This document shows positions 22,487-33,940 of a stretch of DNA of 38,972 bases, piece after piece. The notes beneath the pieces were generated by a model. That model did no database searches, had not been told where the DNA came from, and was given only the letters and a program-made list of their open reading frames with translations. Position numbers and translations under genes: made by a program. Source of the DNA: Neolecta irregularis DAH-3 (taxonomy: Eukaryota; Ascomycota; Neolectomycetes; Neolectales; Neolectaceae); the NCBI GenBank assembly GCA_001929475.1, contig LXFE01000168.1, positions 1 to 38,972 of the forward strand, given 5' to 3'. Each line of letters begins with the position of its first letter. Position 1 is the stretch's first letter.

Positions 22487-23851
22487 TTACTTCTAGGCCT
22501 AGTTTAGTATCTGTAGAATATCACAAAATAATCTTAAAGTTTTGTTTTATCTACCTGTTATCTCGATGATGCAACCAAAAATAAACTATTTCGACGACGT
22601 CATGGACTGTGTGAAGATGTATCTGTGGAGACTCTATATTCTCCACCTTGAGGCACAGGGATATTATATTAAATCACCTCTTAAACAGAAAACAGAGATT
22701 ACGAAGGTAGGTAAAACTCGATAACTGAAGATATCAAAGAGAAAGATGATCCGTGACACTAATGAAGCTCTGACGAGGCAACGGGTATGATATGACGATC
22801 TATGAAATTATAGCAAGCACAATGCCTCACAAGCTCACCCTCACTGTTATGGGCAAGTGGGAGACCACAGCAATCATATTGTCTACATTAAACTTTGAAG
22901 AACATTTTTACTTATTATATATAATGCCGGTTTAAATCTACAAATTAATATAGATAACCCGAAATGCTGTTTATTTTCTATAGATGATCGGCAATAAATG
23001 CGTCGAGAAAGCCGTGAGGTTGCTGGATACAACATAAAGTTCGGTAAGCCTAAGATGGACGACTGAAGTAGACTGTGTTCTATTACTTCTTTCTGCTGAA
23101 TATTACACTACTAGAAGGACAACGAGAATAACTAGAAGTGAATCTAATGATTCAGTCACGCTTTGTCCATTCTTGAACAGGAATTTCTAGCCATCTGATA
23201 TGGAATGATTACCGAAGATGGGCAATTTCCTGATCATGGACTTTCACTGCTTTAATATGCACCTCGATATGATTTTTCTCTTCCCGTTCGCTGTTTGATT
23301 TGAGGGTCATGGTGTTTTTGATTTGAATACCCCCAGTGGCTTGAGATAAATTGCCTGTTCCCGCTTACAGGGTCTGCCCTAGAAAATTTCTGGGCATCAT
23401 TGAATCTTTTATTGAATCTTTTGTCAGAGACATACCACTTATCATAGTGGTAGGAAGCTGAAGTTGGTTACTAGTTACCGAAGCGGCGCCTGGCGCAGCC
23501 AGGGTCTCAATTGCAGGGTTCGAAAGTGAGGTCAAAGATTGGTTAGCCTGACATGAAACAGGTGCGTACTAATGACTACATCTCTGGCCGAACTACTCGA
23601 CAAGTCAAGAATAGAAGTCCTCACAAGAGCATTGAAGTCTAAACAGCTGTTCGAAAGCCGATGCATATACACTCGAATTATATCCTCCACGCTCAACCAA
23701 ATAACAAAATCTTCCAAAGCTAATACTATCAGAAGAGGTGAAAATAACAAAGAAAAAAAAGTCTCGAGTATATGCGAATCATAGGGGATAAAAAGAGACT
23801 GATGCCTACCTGTACAAAAAGAGAAATGCCATGCCGTAATACAAAGTGTCT
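22487..23851. other. intergenic AT-rich region
   Basis: A 1.36-kb spacer. Its first 240 bp may be a last exon of the orphan secreted gene (see that entry). The remainder has only short frames without domains. A segment at 23491-23527 resembles pol III A and B boxes but cannot fold as tRNA. Confidence 0.45.
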
Positions 23852-26800
23852 TCATCTCCTTCCTGGTCTGCGACTCTTCATTGGAGCTATCTTTCGTCCT
23901 CCTCCGGGACTTGCTGCCGCATTTCCAGGTGCTCCAATGTTGAAACTAAAACCAGGGGTCGGGGCTGGAGCGGCGCCAAGCACAAACTGCGAATTAGACT
24001 GGCCAGGAGTTGTTGGAGTTGTTGGCTGATTCGAAACCCCAGATGTACTTGTGCCAAAGTTGAAGGATGGTGTAGTGCTAAAATTCAATTGAGAAGGTGC
24101 TGCTTGCTGCTGTTGGGGGGCGCCAAAGACGGGTGGTGTGGATCCTCCACCAAAATTAAATGAGAATCCATTGTTTTGTGCAACAGGGTTGCTGTTGGTA
24201 GCACCAAATACAGGAACAACAGTGTTTGATAAAGTGTTCGTAGACTGTCCGAAGGTTGTTGAATTGTTTGATCCAAAGTTGTTACTTCCAAAAGAGAAAT
24301 CAGATTTACTCTCGGTCGGCGTAGGAATGTTTCCAAATGCAAACGTATTTGTGTTCGCAGTCTTCACCGCATCATTGTTTCCGAACGAAAAGGAAGGCTT
24401 TGGTGTTTCGTTGTTGGTCGGTCCAAAGTTGAAAGATTTCTTGGTTTCATTTCCCTGTCCAAATTGTGTGCTCGCCCCGGGAGCTCCGAACGGGTTTTGT
24501 GGTGCGATGAGCGAATTACCAGAGCTGAAGGTTGTGTTGGGCTTTGGTGCTTCGTCTTTTTTCTCAGTGGTTGAGATCCCCCATGAGAATCCATTGGTTG
24601 TCACCACCGGCTTAGTTTCTGTCGTCGTCGCTGTACCAAATGCAAATCCAGAGGGTTTGGATGGTTCATTATTGGTAGCAGGAGAATGACCACCCAAATT
24701 TTGACCATCCATATCCATGTCAGTCTCCCCAGCGTTCCCCGGAACTTGGGTATGAGTGGCTCCAAAGGCTAGTTGAGTTCTCGCGGGGTCGACCTTCTTC
24801 GCCTGGTCAGACATGCCAAAAGCGAAACTGGCGGCACCAGCAGGTGGCCCAGTGAATCCGAAGGGATTCGTTGCTTTCTCGATGACAGCAGTTGCAGCTG
24901 AAGAGAGAAGCGATGAGGCAGGCTTCTCCTCTTGCTTAGGAGCACTGAAAAATGATGGTGCAGCGGTCGTATCTTTCTTTGGAAATCTGAATGGAGAAGC
25001 AGTAGCCGAGGGCATATCAGGCTGTTTTGTGAGGTATCCAAACGAAAAGGCTGCTATAGGAGTATCCTTTGCAATTTCATCGGTTGATCCGTTAGCTGAA
25101 AGGTTGGTTCCCAAAGAGAACGATGATGTTGCTGCATCATGAGAAAGAGGCTGAGCACCGACCGAGAATGAGAATGGCTTAGGCGTTTCCTCCTTCTCGG
25201 GTTGAGAAGTGGCGGGAGCAGTAAATGAAAAACCATTCGTTTTGGGTTGATGATCTGTTTTCGCAGGTGTGCCAAAGTTGAAAGAGGAGACTGCGTCGGC
25301 ATTAATTTTCGTCTCTACCGTATTACCGAACGAAGGAACGGGCGGATTGGTTGTCTGTTCGGCAATGCTGGAAGAAGCAGTTGAACCAAACGAGAACTTT
25401 GGCACGCTGTCATCTTTTTTCTCTGCAGGCGAATTCGGCATTTTAGTATCAAAGAAGCTGGGAGTTTCAGGTTTATCTTCTGACGGTTTGGTAGCACCAA
25501 AAGTGAAGGCAGGTAGTTTTACGGGGACCTCGCTCTTTTTCTGGGGTTCAGGAGCATGGGTAGTGCCGGACGAGAATATTATAGCGTGTTCGCTAGTACT
25601 TTGAGTTTTCTCTTCCAATTGGGCAGGCGCTACGAACAGGGTAGGTGCGTTGTCTTTTTTAAGGACAGCTGACACTTGATTGTTCTCTGGAGAAAATGTT
25701 GCAAATTGAATTGATGGTGCAGTTGTCTTCTCTCCCCCAAAGAGAGCGGGAGTTGACTGGCCGTTTACTTTTGGTAATTCAGTGTTGTCCTTGGGGATTC
25801 CAAACAAGAGCGTAGAAGTTGAAGAGGAAGTTGCGGAGTCTCTAAGGGCAGGAACACGGGGTTTAAATCCAAATTTGGATGGACTGTCGAGAGCCGTAGA
25901 GCCGTTCTCCCAGCTCATATCAACTTCTCTAGCCTTGATTTTATCCGGGCTTTTAGAGATTGTGGATTCATCAACGATCATCTTGGTCTTCTTCCGGGGA
26001 TGCTCATTTTCCATTTCAATATCTTGCATCGGACCGAATATTTCATCGAGGTCCTCTTCGCGAGCGCTGAAAAACCCCGGTCGCTTCTTGCGTGCTTCTG
26101 GAATCATCGAGACATCAAAGAACGCGACAACCTTTTGACTTGTGGAGGGAGCAGACTTGGTATCTGCGATTGGCGCCAAATTGGAGGACATGTATTGCTC
26201 TGCTGAAGATGGCTGCTTCGAGATTTTGGCGGATTCGTCAACTTGTTGAGGAGAGGGAGGCGGAAGCGTGTTTATTCGCCTGCGGGTCTTTGGTTTCGGA
26301 GGCTCCATGGTTTTGGAAGACGTCGGAACTTCACTAGCTGCTCGTCTTGTTCTCGCAACAGAATTCCCGGCCTTTCTTTTCCTTGGGGGCGACTCATTAG
26401 ATATCTGACGACTTCGTTTGCGCCTTTCTTGAAGCGAAGTGATTTCTCCATGATCTTCTTCAGCAATAGTAGTTGGAGCAGGTGCTTTGATCAGAATTGG
26501 CATAGCCGATGCAGAGCGGCTAGTTGTGAGCTACCACGAAAGTACTGGAAATGCACCGATGACGGTAGTGACTCTGGTCAAATTGATTTCTACTCTTCTC
26601 CTCACGACAGATGATTTCCCATCGCCGGCATACTTCCTTCCAAGCAGCCAGGATCTGAGGACCGGTACTCCGAGGCCATTCGACAGGATCCAAATGTAAT
26701 CTTGGATCTGTTAAATCGGGTGGAGGGATAGCATGTGAAATTTTCGAAGGTGCCGTTGGGAGAAACGATGACTCTGCTTTCGAAACACCATTTGGTTTTG

Positions 26801-27618
26801 ATTTCATAGGCCCTGATTGAAGTCCTTGTCGATCAAGAAAATCGAGATCCAAACGCAAATTCTGAAATCGTTCGATGTCTGCGTGATGCTCTAAAGGCGG
26901 GGTTTCGTCTGAGAGTAGAGAACGAAGTGAAAGTCCATGCGATCCGAGCCATTTTAGAGTTTCGGCGTCTCTTCTGGCATACGTCTCAGCCGTGATCTGA
27001 AATGATTTTTTCTTTTGTAGAGGATTCCTAAGATCTGACATCGAACGCGGCTTTTTGAAGGGGGCTTCCCTATAATTATCAACAACATTATCCGTCAATA
27101 GATGGTAAAAGGCGACATACATTGTTGCTGAATCGTCATCCGCAAGTTCCTCCTGGTCTTTTGGCAAATTTCCACGACCTTTTCGCACAACCCATGGGGT
27201 CTGACCAACAAAATGAGGCGCCAGTTCTGGTCGCAGAAGACTCTGCTTCTTTTGAATCGGCTCTTGTGTTTCTCCCAATACCCCCTCCTCAATCTGATTA
27301 GTAAGACTGCGTTGTTTCTGGCGACGAGCGGGCGACGCTAAATCCTCCGAAAATAACGTATTCAAAGCCGAATTGAACGTCCTCGATACGAGGGACGTCA
27401 CTCCCGATGCAATAGCCTTGAGAAAGGACTGTTCCTTGAGGACCATAAGCATGAATTCTAAAAATTTGCGAAACTAGGAAGTATACCTGTTCGATAGTAG
27501 GAGTTAGATCCTTTCCCGCAATAGTCGTCGGCCGACCTTTGGCATATGGTTTCCCTGAGCGCGGTACCCTGCGAGCGCTACGCATAGGCCCTGTGGGGGT
27601 ATTGGCCGAGGTGGCCAT
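23852..27618 (-). CDS. FG-repeat nucleoporin, Nup1-like
   Basis: This is a nuclear-basket type FG nucleoporin that binds transport receptors. Three exons (27618-27487, 27434-26557, 26519-23852; introns 52 and 37 nt) join what look like two separate genes into 1225 aa. The N-terminus is basic, and after the first intron comes an amphipathic helix (SFLKAIASGVTSLVSRTFNS), the membrane-binding element known in Nup1/Nup60. Basic, NLS-like patches follow (RKRSRQ, PPRKRKAG, PKTRRRI). From about residue 550 onward FxFG/FG repeats dominate (FSFG, FNFG, FAFG, SFGNN), with Thr/Lys-rich linkers. The C-terminus (GGGRKIAPMKSRRPGRR) resembles the conserved R-K-I-x-x-M-x-R tail of Nup1. The first acceptor could be either of two in-frame AGs 6 bp apart. 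I leave the symbol blank because FG nucleoporins are hard to assign by eye. Confidence 0.82.
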
Positions 27619-28213
27619 GTTGGAAGAGGAAACAGTTAGGAGGTTGGGTGTTGAACTACCAGAGGCAAGTCTGAAGCCATGTTTTGGGTGGTGAGTGCGA
27701 GAAAGTCACGTTTTGTTTAGATCAGCGCTAATGAATGAAAATGTCATTCGCTCACTCGGTGAAAACAAGAAAATTATGTGCATATGAAGATGTATGAGCT
27801 ACTCCAGTGACACGTCGCTCTCTATTAGACGATGGAGTGAAAGAATCGACTACTACAACCAGCACGAAGCTGAAATCAAAGACATTCGTGAAACCCGGCT
27901 CCTGTCGTGGGATCTCTGTGTTTTCACTAGCTCAGAAAGCAAGATAGAATTCCTTCCCTTCAGCAAATGGCGTATTAGAGGCAAATTTTTCTGATCTGAA
28001 TGTATACATGCATTTACCTCGCATAATTCAAAACAATTGCCCTGAAACCTCCAATCCTATTCGTCATGTGTCAAAAACCTCGTCTTATGCCGCTTCAAAT
28101 TCTGATGTCGTGGTGAATCGTATCTACGATAAGGGAAAGCACCTGGCCATGTGATAGCGCGATCATCGACGGCACTGTTAATATCTAATCGCCTTACTCC
28201 ACCAATAACTACA
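27619..28213. other. divergent promoter region, NUP1-like / GS-like
   Basis: A 595-bp spacer between divergent genes. It contains an open frame from an ATG at 27794 to 27994 (66 codons, rich in charged residues, MSYSSDTSLSIRRWSERIDY at its start). This frame could encode a small protein or a leader ORF, but it has no recognisable homology or splice support. Confidence 0.4.
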
Positions 28214-29925
28214 ATGGCGTCTTCCGATGCTGTTGATGTCCTCACGGTGGACTCACTTCCAGAGCTACTCAGGGATGATGACAATGTCAAGTTGGCGGGG
28301 ATTGATGTAGATGGACTATTAAGGGGAAAAGTTGTAAGCAAAACTAAGTTCTTGAGTTCTGTTCAGAATGGCTTTGGGTACGTAATCCTACGCCCTGAGT
28401 CGAGATCTGGAAAGCAGATTGAATTGTTTTTCAGAAATCGTATGGGACGATTTTTATCTTGTCAAACATCATTGCCCTCATACTAACTCCTCTAGGTTCT
28501 GTTCGGTGATCTTCGGGTGGGACTTGCATGACAAAACCTACTCTCAGTCTACTGCAATATCATCCGCTGAGACTGGATTTTCGGATATCACCGCAAAAAT
28601 CGATTTCTCGTCATTTCGCCGGATTCCCTTTGAGCATAATTTACCCTTTTTCCTGGTAGTTCTCTGTTTCTTCAAGATAGAACTTGACAGCAGGTTACAT
28701 TTCACTATCCAAATGGTAAACCCCTTGAGTTTTGTCCTCGCGGAGTTCTACACTCGGTTGTTGAGAAGTTTGAAACAAGCGGTATGACACCCATGGCAGG
28801 CATCGAGTTTGAATTTTTCAATTTTCAGGAGACCGCTAGATCTCTGAAGAAGAAGGGATACGCTGGCCTCGATCATCTCACCCCGGGAATGTGTGGATAT
28901 TCGCTTCTTCGACCACTCGCCAATCAATCATTCTTCCACGGAATCACCAAACTTGCCAGACAAATTGGCTGTCCCATTGAATCTCTACACACTGAGTCTG
29001 GTCCAGGTGTCTACGAAATCGCATTGGAATACACTTCAGTTAGAGCCCTTGCTGATCGTGCTTGTCTTCTTAAATGGGGTGTCAAGGCTCTCGCTTTGGG
29101 ACATGGAATCACTCCATGTTTCATGGCGAAACCTCTTCAGGGCTTACCTGGAAACAGCGGTCATATTCATCTTAGCCTCCTCTCCAGCGATGGCACAAAC
29201 TTATTTTCCCGGAAAACACGCGATGAGCAGGCCAAGTGGAGCGATATTGCTTGGTTGAGCGATACAGGACGACAATTCCTTGCGGGGATATTAAACGGGA
29301 TCGAGGATGTCATGCCTCTTCTCGCTCCAAATGTCAATTCGTAGGCTTCATGTTTCACGCGAGTACACCAAACTCATATAAAGGTACAAACGACTCGTGG
29401 AGAATTTCTGGGCACCTTTGAACGTTTCATGGGGATTTGAAAGTCGACTTGCGAGTATTCGAGTAATTGCACCTCCAGTATACCTTGCGCAAGCGAGTTT
29501 CGCATTTGACATTGTAGTTGGCGTCCCCAAAAGCTACTCGTCTTGAAGTTCGCGTACCGGGAGCTGATGGTAATCTTGATTGTCTCCTTTTCGTGATTTA
29601 CTAACACATTTCAAGTCCATCCTTATTTCGCATTGGCAGCTCTTCTTGCACTTGGATTGAAAGGAATCAAAGAGAAAGCCGAGATTCCGTTCGGTCCGGT
29701 TCCTACAATTGGAAGACGCCTCGCAAGAGACCTGCGTGAAGCCACTGCTCGATTCAGAAAAGGTGTTGCTAATGAGGTTTGATTATTGTGATAACTTTGC
29801 TGATTCAATAGCTATTTGGCCCAGAGTTTGTGGAGCATTTGGCAAGGACACGGGAACATGAAATTAGAGAGTGGGAGCAAGCTACTACTTCGTGGGAGAG
29901 GGAACGGTACATGGAGTTGATATAA
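28214..29925 (+). CDS. glutamine synthetase I-like enzyme (FluG C-domain type), stand-alone
   Basis: This is a GS-fold gamma-glutamyl ligase of the kind fused at the C-terminus of FluG, here without the amidohydrolase half. Seven exons (28214-28377, 28496-28655, 28694-29340, 29384-29496, 29534-29569, 29616-29776, 29812-29925) give 464 aa. Introns are 118, 38, 43, 37, 46 and 35 nt. Conserved GS elements are GIDVDGLLRGK, IEFEFFNFQ (metal-binding Glu pair), ESGPGVYEIAL (two further Glu), GNSGHIHLSL (His), NSYKRLVENFWAP and TRLEVRVPGADVHPYFALAA. The TRLEVR motif is rebuilt only by removing the 37-nt intron 29497-29533. Exon 5 is only 36 nt. The true amine acceptor is unknown; in this clade it may not be ammonia. 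The start ATG at 28214 gives the conserved short N-terminal lead. Confidence 0.88.
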
Positions 29926-30156
29926 ATGAGTGATATTTCTACTGTTTAATACAGTTTTCAGCTATTACGATAATAGAGCTCCCCTAAGCTTGCAAATTTA
30001 CCCTCCCCAAAAATATGTCTAGAATATGCCATTAAATAATAGAAGTGAAAGGTCTATTTGCCAAAACAGGCGTGGCCAAAATAGCGTGAGCAAGCTTTGT
30101 AACTTTTATAAACTTTCCTTGGCAGGATTAGCTATCGGTCGAGTGAACGCAAAAAC

Positions 30157-31947
30157 TCACGTCTGAACATTTGTAAGTACAATTACAATGGTCGAAAACA
30201 CGGTGCTGGAGATCCATACGGTTCTAGCCGCCAGGCGAGCGCGGAAGACTTGTTGTTCCAGAGCACAGAGCCTGGTTTCGAATAACCCGAGCTGGTAACT
30301 GTTGTTTTGTCTGCTTTGGTATTCCGCCGATAGACGGTTTTGACGGGCCCATATTTGCGATTCGTGCGACGAAATAAGGAGGTTAAGGGACGCGAAATAG
30401 CTGTGTGCGATTTGATATTGTATTGATGGGTCGTGCGTTCCTGAGTCGTCTATGTAGAGACCCCACATTGGTGAATGCCCGTCGTAAATCCTCAGAGTGG
30501 TGACATGGGATTCTTTGGTTTTGGTCATTGTGAGATGCTGGGAAATGTCTTGGACTATTTCAATTTGAAAGATCATGGAGAGCGCGGATAGACCTAATTC
30601 ACGCAAGACATCAAGGTCTGTAGAAAAGCTGTTCAAGAGATAGCCTGCTTCCAAATCGCAAGGTTCACCACGGGAATCAGGCCATCGTGACTGTTCCATG
30701 TCAAAATAGCCCAAGTTACCCGTCCAAGAGACGATGTTCTCTGCGATTCGAGAAGATTCGGAAGCGATGATTTCTCCAAAGGAGAGTGTGGGTAAAAGAC
30801 CCTTGAAAGTAGGCTGTGAATGGCTTCTTCCAAACATGACAGCTCGGAAGATCCGGATAACATCATCGTGCATCAGACAAGTTCGGAACGAGTCAACTGA
30901 ACGTGAAGTATCTTTAAAAGCATAAGTAAACAATTGATGTGCATCCTCCAAAACGGCTTGAAGTGGAAGGTTGTGGACAGTAATGGAGGTTGCGTGGAAA
31001 TACGAGGCCTGATGGTCTACCCACCGAAGGAAATATGGATGTTTGCTAGCTGTATAGAGGACTGAGGGAGGCGGAGGAATGACTGAACCGAGATCCACTG
31101 ACAAAGCGGGGATTCTAGAGACTTAGAATGTTCAGGGTGAGCCGAGTACTCAATTGGCCTCTTGTAGTCTTTGGAATATAGCGTGTGTTGAGAGAGTAGC
31201 GCAGGTCTATAAATGGAAGAAAGCCCATCAGGCGGATTCTTGCAGGACTTATTTTGGACTGGATCATTTTGGGGGGGATGTGATTCTCCCACATGATTAT
31301 CATCGATAGACGTTAGATATTCTCTTAGGCGGTGATCGCGCTGACAAGGTCCTCTGTTGGAGTCAAGTTTGGAGCTGGAAAGACTATGCATGAGAAATGG
31401 AAGGCAGCTTTTGAAAATACGCAGCGTCGATCTCCCTGTAAGTTTCCTCGAGAAGATTTATGGAAGCCGGAGTGAGGGATGAGGTGTTTGAGCTCTGGTA
31501 GCAGAGTGAATCGAAAGAGTCGGCGCTTGAAACGGGATTGTGCCGCGAACTGTTAAGTCAGGAGCAAGTCTTGGGTGGCACAAAGAACCTAGTTCTCATT
31601 ACGGAGGGATCCGGAAGGTGTTTACAGGGGTCGGAAGCTAGACCAAAGGGCAGAAGCGGCTGGGGTCTCTTTGGCGAATGGGGAAGAGGAGAAAGGGGAG
31701 AGTATGTGTGAATGTGTGGAAGGGCGGGAGCCGCGAGGGTAGGGGAGGTCGAGGGCGGAGACGGCGGCGGGTAGCTGTGCAGGCGGCTGCTGTGGACAGA
31801 TTTGAGGGAGCTAGAGGTGTCAGATGAGTGTTTGTCTGGGAGATGGTCTGTGGGATCTGCGATGATGGAGTAGAAGTCGTTTGAGGAGACTGCTGAATTG
31901 AGGGCGCTAAGCGAGTCAAGAACGGAGAAGAAGTCTTCGTCAGACAT
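30157..31947 (-). CDS. orphan protein with C-terminal membrane helix
   Basis: No known family recognised. Four exons (31947-31589, 31549-31421, 31383-31150, 31114-30157) give 559 aa in frame, with introns of 39, 37 and 35 nt. Joining them links three frames that look unrelated unspliced. The first about 200 residues are Ser/Pro/His-rich and probably disordered (MSDEDFFSVLDSLSALNSAV at the start). The second half looks folded: IPPPPSVLYTASKHPYFLRW, then WTGNLGYFDMEQSRWPDSRG. A long helical segment follows (QLGLFETRLCALEQQVFRAR), leading into one hydrophobic helix (WISSTVFSTIVIVLTNV) at the extreme C-terminus. The Gln/Arg helix followed by a terminal span recalls CorA-like or heterokaryon-associated membrane proteins, but no GxN motif is present. 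It is probably a tail-anchored membrane protein. Confidence 0.7.
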
Positions 31948-32482
31948 AGGCGGATGCTGGATGAAAGGTGGAGAGGATTACTTTTATAGCAGGCGGCGGC
32001 AAGGACGTGGCCTGTTGAACAAGCACCCGGTCGATCCTGGAGGTTTCTTCCATCCACGCGGTCGAGTACCGGGGCGAAGCACTGCTTTTCCTTTAGAAGA
32101 CACCGTGTAAAGTGGCACGCACCAGCTGCTTTTACTACGATGCTGCTCGCATTAATAGCACTGTTGCTCTGCCAGCTACATTCTCACGAAAGAACCTTTA
32201 TTTCTTACACCCTGGTCCTCTTCAATTTTAGCCATCAGTTTCCTAAACATATTATGTCCCCAAAAACTTTGGCAGTAGTGTAGTATGTGTTGGAAGTAGT
32301 ATGCTTGAAGTATCAATGATGTTGTTGGTTTGTCATGCTGGTTCTTTTAAATTTAACTATCATCCGAGTGTTTGGTAAGATGTTGGCCCAATCTTTTGGT
32401 TCGTTTTCGTAAATCGAGATCGTCGAGTGGACCCAGAGGTATGTCATATATGTGTGATAATGATACCTTCATACCCTGCAAG
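31948..32482. other. intergenic spacer
   Basis: This 535-bp region covers the promoter of the orphan membrane protein (a TTTATA about 35 bp upstream of its start) and the MOD5 3' flank is at its right. No further gene is supported. Confidence 0.45.
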
Positions 32483-33940
32483 TTATTCAGGATCTCCTGT
32501 ATTTAGACAATTCAACTTTTCTTGAGTCTTCTTTTCCCTGAATATTTTTCCCTGTTCCCATTTTTTCTGAGCGAGAATACGATGTGCATGTCGTTTACTT
32601 TTTATATGCTCCGTCCATTGTGTCTCGCCGACAATCACAAGCGCTTGGTTCCCAGTCGCACATGTCTCACAGACAAAGCGGGTCTTGTCCTTGGTTCTGC
32701 TATTCAGTATCCCATTTTTATACTCTGTGATACCCCTTGTCATATATTGTGAGTAATTTCTCTAGTCCGTTGTTGGGCCCTACCGGTGTATCTTTCCCAT
32801 TGACAAATTCTGGCAAAGTTATTAGAGATTTTCCTATAGAGTTGTGCCTATTGCAATACGACTAGCTTCGGATGAGACGCTATCCCACTTTTCAGGTTCG
32901 GTGGAATCGATTATGTACACGGGCACAGAGAGACTCTTGCACTGTCCCAGAAGACTGTTTCGGATCCACTGGATCTGTCTCTTTGCATATTTTCGAGTGG
33001 CAGATTTAAAGTGCTCAATGCAAATCTCGAGTCCCGTTTTGTTTTCCAGGTAGGGTATGAATTGTTTGTATCCAATGATTTGGTATATCCCGCGGGTGAG
33101 ATCCGTTGGTTTCGAGTCATGCAAAGCCCGCAGCTCGTCAAGTAAACCAGACTAGGGCAATGAATATATTTGTAGAAGGCGATGGTACCTGTATCATATC
33201 GTCAACTCGCTTGTCGAGACGAGCGTTGAGGGCGTCTTGTCTAGTGTATACCCAGAAAATACATGTGCGGTACCGCTTTGAGCATGATTGTTTCGAGATG
33301 ACTTGACTTTGACATGTTCCTGTCTCGTGCAATATCTGGAGTGCTCTAGAGACTTTCCGGTCATCGTTCGGGTGCAGACGATTCGCAGAATCTGGATCCA
33401 GAAGCTGAAGTCTCTCGTAATTTGACAATACGCTCAAGCCTTCATTCCTGGAATCCACATCATTCTTTGACAACTCGGTCGTCGTCGTTGTCACTGGATT
33501 TCCAGAATCTATCAGCGATTCATTGAAGAGGAGGGACTGTATATAGTAATGCGTTCCCCCGACGACAATTGGAGTTTTTCCCTGCATGGAACGTTCCTCA
33601 ATCTCAACGTCAGTGAGCTCACTGGCAGCCCAAAAAGAATTTACGAGTCTTCCTGCATCTCTGACGAATCGACCAACTTGATATTCTTCCCGCCAACTCA
33701 AAAAACTCAAGAGACTGTGTTCAAAATTTCGCTGTTCGGCCAATGGGATTTTGTTGGTGACGATGTCGCAGCCTTTGTATACCTGCATTGCATCTCCATT
33801 GATTACGCAGCCGCGCAACGCAAACGCGAGATCTACACCTAGCTGTTCAGGTGAGTACTTGTAGCGGTGTCCCAGAATATTTTACACACCTTGGATTTTC
33901 CAGAGGCGGTGGTACCTAGGACTACTAATAATGTGTGCAT
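32483..33940 (-). CDS. MOD5: tRNA dimethylallyltransferase (isopentenylates A37)
   Basis: The enzyme transfers a dimethylallyl group to A37 of tRNAs that read UNN codons, in cytosol and/or mitochondria. Five exons (33940-33890, 33842-33189, 33151-32860, 32809-32734, 32699-32483) give 429 aa. Introns are 47, 37, 50 and 34 nt. The P-loop VVLGTTASGKSKLGVDLA is assembled across the first intron. INGDAMQVYKGCDIVTNKIP, PIVVGGTHYYIQSLLF, NDDRKVSRALQILHETG, ARLDKRVDDMI and GIYQIIGYKQFIPYL are all family motifs. The C-terminal zinc finger (CETCATG ... TEHIKSKRHAHR) is the eukaryotic addition and is joined by two short introns with a 76-nt exon between them. The start Met immediately precedes the P-loop strand, so little or no mitochondrial presequence is visible. 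Confidence 0.93.

Noticed and set aside
23491-23527. tRNA- or SINE-like pol III promoter (TGGCGCAGCCAGG and GGTTCGAAAGT)
   Set aside because: The A-box to B-box distance (about 26 bp) is too short for a tRNA, and the flanks of GTTCGAA do not pair into a T-stem. No acceptor stem can be drawn.
24138-25604. Plus-strand frames of 110-183 codons opposite the nucleoporin
   Set aside because: They are antisense shadows of FG-repeat coding sequence, with no start context, domains or introns.
26503-26560. Separate genes on either side of 26510 (883-aa and 310-aa frames)
   Set aside because: A 37-nt GT-AG intron (26556-26520) joins them in frame. The N-terminal amphipathic helix and C-terminal FG repeats then make one coherent nucleoporin.
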